From Victivallis vadensis (GTDB lineage Bacteria > Verrucomicrobiota > Lentisphaeria > Victivallales > Victivallaceae): a stretch of DNA of 64,000 nucleotides. Below, piece by piece: positions 56,740-64,000 of the stretch. Each line of letters begins with the position of its first letter. Position 1 is the stretch's first letter. The translations under genes were made by a program, and so were the position numbers. Location of the stretch: positions 62,001 through 126,000 of the forward strand of contig NZ_QEKH01000005.1 of the NCBI RefSeq assembly GCF_003096415.1, written 5' to 3'. The notes beneath the pieces were generated by a model, which worked only from the letters and a program-made list of their open reading frames with translations, did no database searches and was not told where the DNA came from.

Positions 56740-58113
56740 ATGAGCAGCGGCGGAACGATCGTGGAAAACGGCCGGACCTATTATACGGTCGGAACGTTGA
56801 AGTATTCTCTGTTCGGGCTGGTTAATCTTTTCATCTGGATGCTGTGGGGGGATTTCTGCTTCACGCTGATGGAGATGCTGATCCCGTCGCTGCTGCCGCT
56901 GTTCCTGAACAACCATGACGCCCCGAACTGGCTGATCGGCCTGGTGGTCGGCAGCATTCCCGCCGCGCTGAATTTCGTGATCAATCCGATCGTCAGCACC
57001 CGCAGCGACCGAACCCGCACCCGCTGGGGCCGCCGCATCCCCTATTTGCTGTTCGCGAGTCCCTTCGTGACGCTGTTCCTGATCCTGCTCGGCTGGAGCG
57101 ACGCGATCGGCACTTTCCTGCAGCGGACGGTATTCGGCGGCAACGTGTCGGCGGCGGCGGTGACCATCGGCTGCATCATCGTATTCGCGGTCGGCTTCCA
57201 ATGCTTCAACATGTTCGTGGCCTCGATCTTCTACTACATCTTCGCGGACGTGGTGCCCAAACAGTTCATGGGGCGCTTCATGGCGCTGTTCCGCATGGTC
57301 GGCACCGTCGCCGGCTTCATCTTCAACGGCTACATCATCAAGCACGCCGACCTTCACATGCCCTGGATCTTCACCGTCGTGGCGCTGATCTACCTGACCG
57401 CCTTCGGCCTGATGTGCCTGCTGGTCAAGGAGGGACAGTACCCGCCGCCGGAACCGCCGAAAGGCAATCCGGTCAAAACCTACTTCCGGGAGTGCTTCAG
57501 CCTGAGCTTCTACCGCTGGTTCTTCCTCGCGATGGCCTGCAACGACGCCTCGACCGTCTGCCGCACCATGTTCAATCTGCTCTTTTCCAAAAACGAACTC
57601 GGGCTCTCTCTGGAACAATACGGCAACATCATGAGCGTCAACGCGGTGATCTCCTTCTTTCTGCTGATCCCGATGGGCTTCCTGGTGGACTGGCTCCATC
57701 CGCTGCGGACCTATATCGCCGGCGCAATGCTGGTGATCGCCGCCAATCTCTTCGGCTTCTTCTTCGTGCAGGATTACATCACGTTTTTCATCGTCGCAAT
57801 CCTGATCGCAATCGTATATGTGATCCAGAATGCCAGCAAACTGCCGATGTTCGTGTCGCTGCTGCCGGCCGCCAGCTACGGCCAGTTTTCCTCGGCCAAC
57901 GCGATGGTGGTCTCGGTATTCCTGATCTTCGCGAACTTCGGCGGCGGGGTCTTCATCGACTTTCTGGGCTACCGGTACATCTTCATCTGGGACCTGCTGT
58001 TCACCACGCTCGGGCTGATCGCGCTGCTCAAGGTCTACCGCTACTGGAGCCGCAGCGGCGGCCGCCGGGGCTACGTCGCCCCGACGGTGCAGAACCGTCC
58101 GGCCGTTGACTGA
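56740..58113 (+). CDS. MFS sugar transporter (SLC45/GPH-like)
   Basis: 457 residues, about twelve membrane helices, closely similar to the protein at 14693 throughout: NLFIWMLWGDFCFTLMEM near the start, NPIVSTRSDRTRTRWGRRIPY in the helix 2-3 loop, and FADVVPKQFMGRFMALFR before the centre. It is expected to import the product of the secreted enzymes encoded in the divergent operon. Expression is tied to that operon through the shared 13-bp operator. Exact sugar unknown. Confidence 0.84.
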   Translation: MSSGGTIVENGRTYYTVGTLKYSLFGLVNLFIWMLWGDFCFTLMEMLIPSLLPLFLNNHDAPNWLIGLVVGSIPAALNFVINPIVSTRSDRTRTRWGRRIPYLLFASPFVTLFLILLGWSDAIGTFLQRTVFGGNVSAAAVTIGCIIVFAVGFQCFNMFVASIFYYIFADVVPKQFMGRFMALFRMVGTVAGFIFNGYIIKHADLHMPWIFTVVALIYLTAFGLMCLLVKEGQYPPPEPPKGNPVKTYFRECFSLSFYRWFFLAMACNDASTVCRTMFNLLFSKNELGLSLEQYGNIMSVNAVISFFLLIPMGFLVDWLHPLRTYIAGAMLVIAANLFGFFFVQDYITFFIVAILIAIVYVIQNASKLPMFVSLLPAASYGQFSSANAMVVSVFLIFANFGGGVFIDFLGYRYIFIWDLLFTTLGLIALLKVYRYWSRSGGRRGYVAPTVQNRPAVD

Positions 58114-58121
58114 CCCGCTTC

Positions 58122-60179
58122 CTACTTCCAGTCGTTCAGCAGGAAGGAGACGGCGACGGCGGAGTAAAGCTCGGTCAATCCGGTCGCCGGGTCGAACTTC
58201 ACTTCAAAGCCGTTGCCGCGCTCGTCGCGCCAGCCGCCGGCGGGGAGCGGCGCGCGGGTCACCAGCAGCGGGACCCGTTCCCGGTGCGGCTCCAGCGGCA
58301 GCGGCGATTTACGTTCCAATTGCTCCAGCGCGTCGCGGTCCAGCTCCACGGCCGGTTCGGCGGCGACGGCCCCCTCCTCTTTCAGGAACAACGCCGCCAT
58401 GCTGTTCGGGACCTGAAGCGGAAACATCGTGACGAGTTCCGCCCCCGGATACGGCCTCAGCAGTTCAAAGCCGTGAATGCCGCCAATCCGGAAACGGCGC
58501 ACGCCGGACTCCCACGCCCGGCGGATCGTCTGCCGGGCAGCGTCCAGCTCCCGCTCCGGGATGAACGCCGACACCGTGAATTCCGGCGCGGGCGCGGGCG
58601 GTTCCGGCGCCGCACCCGGCAGCGCCCGGTAGTCGAAGTAAAAACGGGCCAGCGCCTCCGCCAGGTGGGAATGACGTTCTTCGAGCTTCAGCCGCTGTGC
58701 CGCCCAGCTCCAGAACTCCCGGCGCAGCTCCTTCAGCACGCTGGCGGGCACGAAAAACGAACCGGCCACCGCGGCTTCGACCCGGCCCGCGCTCCACGGC
58801 TCCGGCACGCCGGAGGCGAAAGCGGTTTCGGCTTCGGCGGCGGCGAAGGGCTTGCGCTCCGCGGGCTGAAACTCCACCGGGCGGCTCCACACCTCGCCGG
58901 GCAGTTCCGCGATTTCACCGCGCCACTCCGAAGCGGAAATCGTCAGCCGCACCGCCACCGGAAAGCGCCCGGCGGGCAGGCTTGCGGCCTGACGGCTGAA
59001 ATCGTAACCGTTCTCCCCGATCTTGTAGAGCAGGAAACCCGCCTGCGCCGGAAAGTCGCCCGGAATAAAGCAGTCGGTATCGGCGCGCACCTTCACCGCC
59101 GGTCTGCGCTGCACTTCCAGATTGATCAAAGTAAAGCTCTCCCCCTCCCCGCCGTCCGGCGGCACCAGCCGCAGCCGGTCACCGAGGTGGAGCCGGTCGG
59201 AGGTATGGATACAGAGCCCGTTGCGGACCCGTTTCGTCACGCTCCCGACCACGTTGCCGAATGCGCCGAGCCGCCCGGCGTCGATCAGCGCCGGATACTC
59301 CCGCTTCACATAGAATCCGAGCGAAGGCCGCCGGGTCGCGGTGGAGCGGAGCAACTGTTCGGCTTCGGCGACAAGCTCCGGCCCCGGCTCCGGCGGCCCG
59401 TCCAGCAGCATCCGGTAGGCGCGCACGGTCTTCCATACGTAGTCGGGAGAACGCAGCCGCCCCTCCACCTTCAGCGAAGCGATGCCGAGCCGCCTGAATT
59501 CCGGGATCAGCGAAACAGCCGACAGGTCACGCGGCGAAAGCAGGAAGCCCTCCGCCCCTTCCGCCCGGTAGCGGCGGCGGCAGGGCTGTTTGCATTTGCC
59601 CCGGTTGCCGCTCCAGCCGCCCAGCGCCGAGGAGAGCAGACAGCGCCCCGACAGCGAGCAGCAGAGCGAGCCGTGCACGAACACCTCCAGCTCCACCGGT
59701 GAACTTTCAGCCATCGCACGCAGTTCCTCAAGCGTGACCTGCCGTTCGAGGATCACCCGCGCGATTCCCCGGCGGGCGGCGGCGGCGATTCCGGCCGAAT
59801 TGTGAATTCCCATCTGGGTGGAGGCGTGCAACACCAGTTCGGGGAAGTAACTCCGGCAGAGCCGGATCACCGCCAGGTCCTGCACGATCAGCGCGTCGGG
59901 ACGGAGTTTGGCCAGCTCCGCCAGAAACTCCGCCGCCTCGCCGAGTTCGGACTCCTTCAGCAGCGTGTTGAACGTCAGGTAGACCCGGCGTCCCCGGCTG
60001 TGCGCATAATCAAGCAGCCGCCCGAGGTCGGCGGCGGAAAAGTTGGCGGCCCGTTCGCGGGCGTTGAATTTGGCGAGCCCGCCGTAAACGGCGTCGGCTC
60101 CGGCGTCGAATGCGGCCAGCGCGGTTTCCAGATTTCCGGCGGGAGCCAGCAGCTCCGGCACGGCAGATTGTTTGTCCAT
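58122..60179 (-). CDS. peptidase U32 family protein
   Basis: 685 residues from ATG 60179 (AGGAG upstream). The N-terminal LLAPAGNLETALAAFDAGADAVYGG (9-33) and the Cys-rich GSLCCSLSGRCLLSS ... GNRGKCKQPCRRRY segment (about 170-200) are diagnostic of the U32 family, whose members include proteins needed for tRNA/rRNA hydroxylation and others annotated as collagenases. The four or more cysteines could hold an Fe-S cluster. The long C-terminal extension (about 300-685) is typical of the larger U32 form. It is not linked to the surrounding carbohydrate cassettes and looks like a housekeeping gene. The precise substrate is not evident. Confidence 0.85.
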   Translation of the reverse strand: MDKQSAVPELLAPAGNLETALAAFDAGADAVYGGLAKFNARERAANFSAADLGRLLDYAHSRGRRVYLTFNTLLKESELGEAAEFLAELAKLRPDALIVQDLAVIRLCRSYFPELVLHASTQMGIHNSAGIAAAARRGIARVILERQVTLEELRAMAESSPVELEVFVHGSLCCSLSGRCLLSSALGGWSGNRGKCKQPCRRRYRAEGAEGFLLSPRDLSAVSLIPEFRRLGIASLKVEGRLRSPDYVWKTVRAYRMLLDGPPEPGPELVAEAEQLLRSTATRRPSLGFYVKREYPALIDAGRLGAFGNVVGSVTKRVRNGLCIHTSDRLHLGDRLRLVPPDGGEGESFTLINLEVQRRPAVKVRADTDCFIPGDFPAQAGFLLYKIGENGYDFSRQAASLPAGRFPVAVRLTISASEWRGEIAELPGEVWSRPVEFQPAERKPFAAAEAETAFASGVPEPWSAGRVEAAVAGSFFVPASVLKELRREFWSWAAQRLKLEERHSHLAEALARFYFDYRALPGAAPEPPAPAPEFTVSAFIPERELDAARQTIRRAWESGVRRFRIGGIHGFELLRPYPGAELVTMFPLQVPNSMAALFLKEEGAVAAEPAVELDRDALEQLERKSPLPLEPHRERVPLLVTRAPLPAGGWRDERGNGFEVKFDPATGLTELYSAVAVSFLLNDWK

Positions 60180-60299
60180 ACGGCGGACGGCTCCTGTCGT
60201 TGCGGTTGATTTTCCCCTGATAACATACCACCGCAACCGGCCCGCCGCAAGCCGTTTCCCGATTACGGAAAAATATCGGCTGTTTTTTTCGTTTCCCTC

Positions 60300-60328
60300 T
60301 TGACATCGGCGTTCGTTTTTGGTATAAT
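60300..60328 (+). promoter_or_regulatory. sigma70 promoter of the LacI regulator/pseudopilin/GH cassette
   Basis: TTGACA (60300-60305) and TATAAT (60323-60328) with exact 17-bp spacing. The whole core closely resembles the promoter at 34577-34605. Confidence 0.8.
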
Positions 60329-60332
60329 ATTA

Positions 60333-60352
60333 TTGACAAAACGTTTTGCCAA
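60333..60352. promoter_or_regulatory. LacI-type operator palindrome
   Basis: TTGACAAAACGTTTTGCCAA is a 20-bp palindrome with one mismatched pair and the central CG typical of LacI-family sites. It lies directly after the -10 box and 39 bp before the LacI-family start codon, pointing to autorepression of the cassette. Confidence 0.78.
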
Positions 60353-60390
60353 ATATTTTGCATCACATTTTTCAGGAGAGTCAGACAGAG

Positions 60391-61383
60391 ATGCCGGCCA
60401 AAGCCAAAATTACCGATGTCGCCCGCGCGGCGGGGGTTTCCGTGACCACGGTTTCGCACACGCTGAGCGGACGCCGTCCGGTCGGCGAGGAGGTGCGCGG
60501 CCGGGTGCTCCGGGCGATCCGCGAACTCAACTACCGCCCCAACTACTTCGCGGGGGCGATGAAACAGAACCGCACCGGGCTGGTCGGGATTCTGGTGGAC
60601 CAGTGCCGCAACGCCGCCACCGGCATCCTGCTCGAAGGCATGGAGCAGGAGCTCGGCAGCCGGGGCTATGAAATCGTGCTCGGCATCGCCGGGCTTGACC
60701 GGGCCAAGGGGACGCGGCTGCTCGAAAAATTCGCGTCCGGCATGGTGGACGGCGTGATCAATATGCTGCCGCAGCTCTCTTCCGACGAAGCGGAACTGAT
60801 CGCGCCGTCGCTGCCGCTGGTCACACACCTGCGGCAGGCTTCCGCGCCGGTGTACATCGACTATGAGGAGGGGGCGCGGCAGGCGTTTGAATACCTGCGC
60901 GGCCTCGGCCACCGCCGGATCGGCTGCATCAGCTCCCGGCGGCGGCGGATGAACGCCGCCGATCCGGTGCTGGACGGCTGCCGGAGCTTTCTGGCCTCCA
61001 TCGGGGAAACTCCCGATCCGGCTTTGTTCGCCGACGGCGACGACACCATCGACGGCGGCCGCCGCGCCGCCGCGCAGCTGCTTGAACAGGGAGTCACCGC
61101 GATTTTCGCCGCCAACGACCAGATGGCCCTCGGCGCCTACCAGCGCGCCTATGCGCTGGGGCTGCGGATTCCGGAGCAGCTCTCCGTGATCGGCTACGAC
61201 GACACGCCGCAGGCGATTTCGGTCTATCCGCTGCTCACTTCGGTCCAGATTCCATTCGGGGAGATCGCCCGATATACCGTCGAAGGACTGCTGCGCAAGC
61301 TCGACGGCGAAGCGCAGCCGCTCCAGCCCCGCGTGATCCATCCGCAACTGATCGTCCGCAATTCAACCGGCATTCCGGCATAA
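60391..61383 (+). CDS. LacI-family transcriptional regulator
   Basis: 330 residues from ATG 60391, preferred over the in-frame ATG at 60346 because AGGAGAG precedes it and the latter lies inside the operator. The helix-turn-helix [26 protein letters not shown] and hinge RELNYRPN are classical. The effector domain includes [28 protein letters not shown], and [21 protein letters not shown]. It leads a cassette with a pseudopilin 10 bp downstream and a secreted GH, and carries its own operator in the promoter. Confidence 0.88.
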   Translation: MPAKAKITDVARAAGVSVTTVSHTLSGRRPVGEEVRGRVLRAIRELNYRPNYFAGAMKQNRTGLVGILVDQCRNAATGILLEGMEQELGSRGYEIVLGIAGLDRAKGTRLLEKFASGMVDGVINMLPQLSSDEAELIAPSLPLVTHLRQASAPVYIDYEEGARQAFEYLRGLGHRRIGCISSRRRRMNAADPVLDGCRSFLASIGETPDPALFADGDDTIDGGRRAAAQLLEQGVTAIFAANDQMALGAYQRAYALGLRIPEQLSVIGYDDTPQAISVYPLLTSVQIPFGEIARYTVEGLLRKLDGEAQPLQPRVIHPQLIVRNSTGIPA

Positions 61384-61393
61384 AGGAGAAACC

Positions 61394-62080
61394 ATGAAAC
61401 GAAATTTCACATTGATTGAGCTGCTCGTCGTTGTAGCGATCATCGCGATTCTGGCGGCGTTGCTGCTGCCTGCGCTGAACAGCGCGCGGGAAAAAGTGAT
61501 CATGACCAAATGCAAGAACAACCTCAAGCAGATCGCGGTCGGCATCCACGCCTACGGCGGCGACAACGGCGAATACATGCCGAATTCTCCACTGAGCGCG
61601 ACGCCTCCCAACAGCCGCTACACCCACCGCGGCAACTCCGGCAACAAGAAATCCTACACCAACCTGGGGCTGCTGATCGAGGGCTACCTGAATGAAGCCG
61701 TGCTCTACTGTCCCGCCCAGAAAATCCGCACCTATGATTCCGTGAAAAACCTGCCGCGCACCTCCAACCGCATCGCAGGATACGACAGCCTGCCGGTATG
61801 GGCCAATTCAAAATGGAACTTTCGGCCCCGCATCGGCTTCATGCAGAAGGAAAAGCTGGCGATGGTGTACGATATCGCGACCGACAGCAAACTTTACAGC
61901 ATGCCGCACGGCCTGCAGTGGAATGTCGCCTTTGCCGACGGCCACATCGCCGTCTACCGGAACGGTTCGAGTTCGATCGGCGGCGGCGCCACGCTTGCCG
62001 GCATGATCGCGGAAGGAAAGAACACCTCGTTTCCCAACGCGACGACCATCCTGAAACGCCTCTCGACCTGCGGTTACTGA
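61394..62080 (+). CDS. pseudopilin-like protein
   Basis: 228 residues; AAAGGAG precedes the ATG. The minimal leader MKRN is followed by [19 protein letters not shown], again with Asn at -1 and Glu at +5. The body contains [20 protein letters not shown] and ends with [12 protein letters not shown], an exact H-X9-DG. It lies 10 bp after the LacI gene and 17 bp before the GH gene, the tightest example of the regulator-pseudopilin-hydrolase cassette in the window. Confidence 0.82.
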   Translation: MKRNFTLIELLVVVAIIAILAALLLPALNSAREKVIMTKCKNNLKQIAVGIHAYGGDNGEYMPNSPLSATPPNSRYTHRGNSGNKKSYTNLGLLIEGYLNEAVLYCPAQKIRTYDSVKNLPRTSNRIAGYDSLPVWANSKWNFRPRIGFMQKEKLAMVYDIATDSKLYSMPHGLQWNVAFADGHIAVYRNGSSSIGGGATLAGMIAEGKNTSFPNATTILKRLSTCGY

Positions 62081-62097
62081 ACAAAGGAGCCTTTGAC

Positions 62098-64000
62098 ATG
62101 TCCGTCACCAGAATCGCCGCCGCACTGCTGTTGTGCGGCATCTGTTCCGCCGCCGGGCTGACCGTGGATACGCAGGTCAGCGAAAAAGCGGCATATCTGC
62201 GCGGGAAAAAAGTCTACCCCGAATACCTGCTCGACATGAGCAGCGCCGCCGACTGGGCCAGGATCGGCAGCACCGGCGGACACCGGCTGCGGGTTAGCGA
62301 GGTCGATGCGCCGGGTCGTCCCGGCCAGCGCGCGCTGATGTTTTCGGTGAAAATCGACAAAAAGAATCCAAAAGCGCCCGGCTGGGTCGCGTGGCAGTCG
62401 ATGCTTTCGCCGGAGCTGAACATCGTCGGCGCGGATGAGATCGAGTTTGAAATCTATCCGCTGCAGAAGTTTCCGTTCGGTGTGGTCGCCCGCTTCGGCA
62501 CCTCGAAGGGATTCGGCCAGCTCCCCTGCTCCTGGTCGGATGTCGTGAAGAATCTGGAGCCGAACCGCTGGCACACGGTGCGGATTCCGGTCAAGAAAAG
62601 CCGCAAATCCGTGGACAGCCTCCGCTTCGACTTCAACGCCCGCGCCGACGCGGTCCCGCACCAGCAGGAATTGTCGATGATCATCGGCGCGATCCGCTTC
62701 CTGCCCGCGCCGCATCCGGCCACGGCGGAGTGGTCGACCCGCATGAAAACCGGAGCGCCGCTCGAAAACGGCTTCCTGATCAACCCGCATTCGCTCGAAA
62801 TGGCGGATGATGCCGACCTCGAATACAACATTGAGCTGGCGGTCGAACGCACCGTGGAGGCGACGCTGGAACTCCGGTGCGGCGACAAGAGCTTCACGCA
62901 GCCGGTCACGCTCGGAACGCCGTACACCACGCTCCGGATCCGGATTCCCCGGTTTGCGGAGCAGTTCGCCCCCGGCGATTACCGGCTGGAAACCACAATC
63001 CGCGACGCGGCGGGCAAGGTGATCGCGCAGAACGCTGAACCGATGCCGCTGACGCTCTTTTCCGCCGCCGCGATGGACAAGCAGCGCCGCCAGCTCCTGA
63101 CACGCCTCGGCACGCTGACCGGCGAACTGGGCTCATTGCGCGAATCCGGCGTTGCCGCGCAGCTACCCGAAGTGACCCGGACCACCGCGGAGCTGTTCTT
63201 GAACCACTTCATCCCCGACGACTTCAACCGGCAGAAAGAGTTCGGCATCGCCCTCGCCGAGCTGGCCGATGTGGAACGTCTGCTCGACACGCTCGAAGCG
63301 GAGCTGGCCGCATACCGCGCCGGGACGCTCCGTGAACCGCCTCTCGCGCCTTACGACCCGGCGGCTCCCCTCGCCGTCCGCGACGGAGTGATCACCCAGC
63401 ACGGCAAGCCGATCCTGCTGATCGGACCGCTGACCGGAATGCCCGCACTCGACTGGAGCGAATACGCCGCGAAACTCGGCTTCAATTCGCTGGTGGTCGA
63501 GACCGACATGGACCGCTGGCTGAACTTCGACGCGAAAAAGAACATGGAACTGAAAACGCATCCCGACCTGATCCACGGCGCGCCCCGGAGTTTCCGGGGA
63601 GAGGCCGCCCGCCTCAACTACTATCTGGAACGCAGCCACGCCAACAAACTGGCCGCCAATCTGCTGCTCTCCTCGCACTACTGCAAGCACATCCCCGGCG
63701 ACCTCAAAAACGCGCGCAGCCCCTACGCCGGGCACAACAACTTCGACTGGAACGTACTGGCCCCGGAGGCGAAGGAGGCGTTCCGCCGCATGTACGGCAA
63801 CATCCTCCCGTTCCTGCTGGAAAAACCGCACCTGGTCAGCCTCGGCACCGCCAACGAACCCAGCTACACCGTCAAATCCGGTTCAAAGGAGTTTGAGCGC
63901 GGTTTCATCGGCCGCCTGCAAGAGAAGTACCAGACCGCCGCCGCGTTGAACCGGGCGTGGGGGACGCGGTACGCCGCCGTCGGCGATGTGACGCTCCGCG
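62098..64000 (+). CDS. secreted GH-A clan glycoside hydrolase (3' end outside window)
   Basis: About 634 codons are visible from ATG 62098 (AAAGGAG upstream); the frame runs off the right edge. A signal peptide (1-20) is followed by a jelly-roll domain (about 25-205), an Ig-like domain (about 220-310), a helical linker and the start of a TIM barrel. SLGTANEPSYTV holds an NEP acid/base motif, and the following RGFIGRLQEKYQTAAALNRAWG is the segment usual after it in GH42/GH-A enzymes. The nucleophile lies beyond the window. It is cotranscribed with the pseudopilin 17 bp upstream. Confidence 0.75.
   Translation, partial: MSVTRIAAALLLCGICSAAGLTVDTQVSEKAAYLRGKKVYPEYLLDMSSAADWARIGSTGGHRLRVSEVDAPGRPGQRALMFSVKIDKKNPKAPGWVAWQSMLSPELNIVGADEIEFEIYPLQKFPFGVVARFGTSKGFGQLPCSWSDVVKNLEPNRWHTVRIPVKKSRKSVDSLRFDFNARADAVPHQQELSMIIGAIRFLPAPHPATAEWSTRMKTGAPLENGFLINPHSLEMADDADLEYNIELAVERTVEATLELRCGDKSFTQPVTLGTPYTTLRIRIPRFAEQFAPGDYRLETTIRDAAGKVIAQNAEPMPLTLFSAAAMDKQRRQLLTRLGTLTGELGSLRESGVAAQLPEVTRTTAELFLNHFIPDDFNRQKEFGIALAELADVERLLDTLEAELAAYRAGTLREPPLAPYDPAAPLAVRDGVITQHGKPILLIGPLTGMPALDWSEYAAKLGFNSLVVETDMDRWLNFDAKKNMELKTHPDLIHGAPRSFRGEAARLNYYLERSHANKLAANLLLSSHYCKHIPGDLKNARSPYAGHNNFDWNVLAPEAKEAFRRMYGNILPFLLEKPHLVSLGTANEPSYTVKSGSKEFERGFIGRLQEKYQTAAALNRAWGTRYAAVGDVTLR

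Overview
The window is GC-rich bacterial chromosome, most likely from the Lentisphaerota (Victivallis-like, a gut polysaccharide degrader). The evidence is the large number of secreted glycoside hydrolases, the GntR/LacI-type regulators, and seven paralogous pseudopilin-like proteins with a TLIELL-type N-terminus and a C-terminal H-X9-DG motif. That combination is typical of the phylum. The placement rests on protein-family content only; there is no rRNA or tRNA gene here.

Layout, left to right: a GH29 fucosidase (cut by the left edge) and a secreted esterase; a convergent pseudopilin + GH-A glycosidase operon with its GntR/LacI-hybrid regulator, separated by a structured repeat (repeat A, 6.7-7.4 kb); two tandem membrane Ser/Thr kinases and an NhaC-type antiporter; a long leftward sugar operon (25.5 to 14.7 kb: regulator, TIM-barrel protein, SIS protein, pseudopilin, DUF4091-type hydrolase, two oxidoreductase-type genes, MFS transporter); a GntR/solute-binding-protein fusion regulator divergent from pseudopilin + GH; a nickel-pincer cofactor cluster (larC, larE, nucleotidyltransferase-like gene); LacI regulator + pseudopilin + small secreted protein + GH; convergent GH2-like giant, GntR regulator and pseudopilin, with structured repeat B upstream (46.9-47.4 kb); a leftward operon 55.2 to 47.5 kb with its GntR regulator and a divergent MFS transporter, all sharing a TGGACA-N-TGTCCA operator; a U32 peptidase; and a LacI regulator + pseudopilin + GH cassette running off the right edge.

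The unifying pattern is a repeated cassette: one dedicated transcription factor, one pseudopilin, and one or more secreted carbohydrate-active proteins. All seven pseudopilins in the window sit in such a cassette, in most cases immediately 5' of the hydrolase. This suggests one pseudopilin per cargo or substrate, an arrangement I cannot explain from known type II secretion.

Two further structures look undescribed to me. First, two of the seven pseudopilin genes carry a homologous, hairpin-rich, in-frame insert of about 125-130 codons between two copies of the TLIELL coding segment; deleting between those copies would recreate an ordinary pseudopilin. Second, repeats A and B are long noncoding elements, both directly upstream of a pseudopilin gene, whose hairpin stems differ between copies by compensatory base changes while loops and linkers stay identical, which is evidence for a selected folded RNA or DNA.
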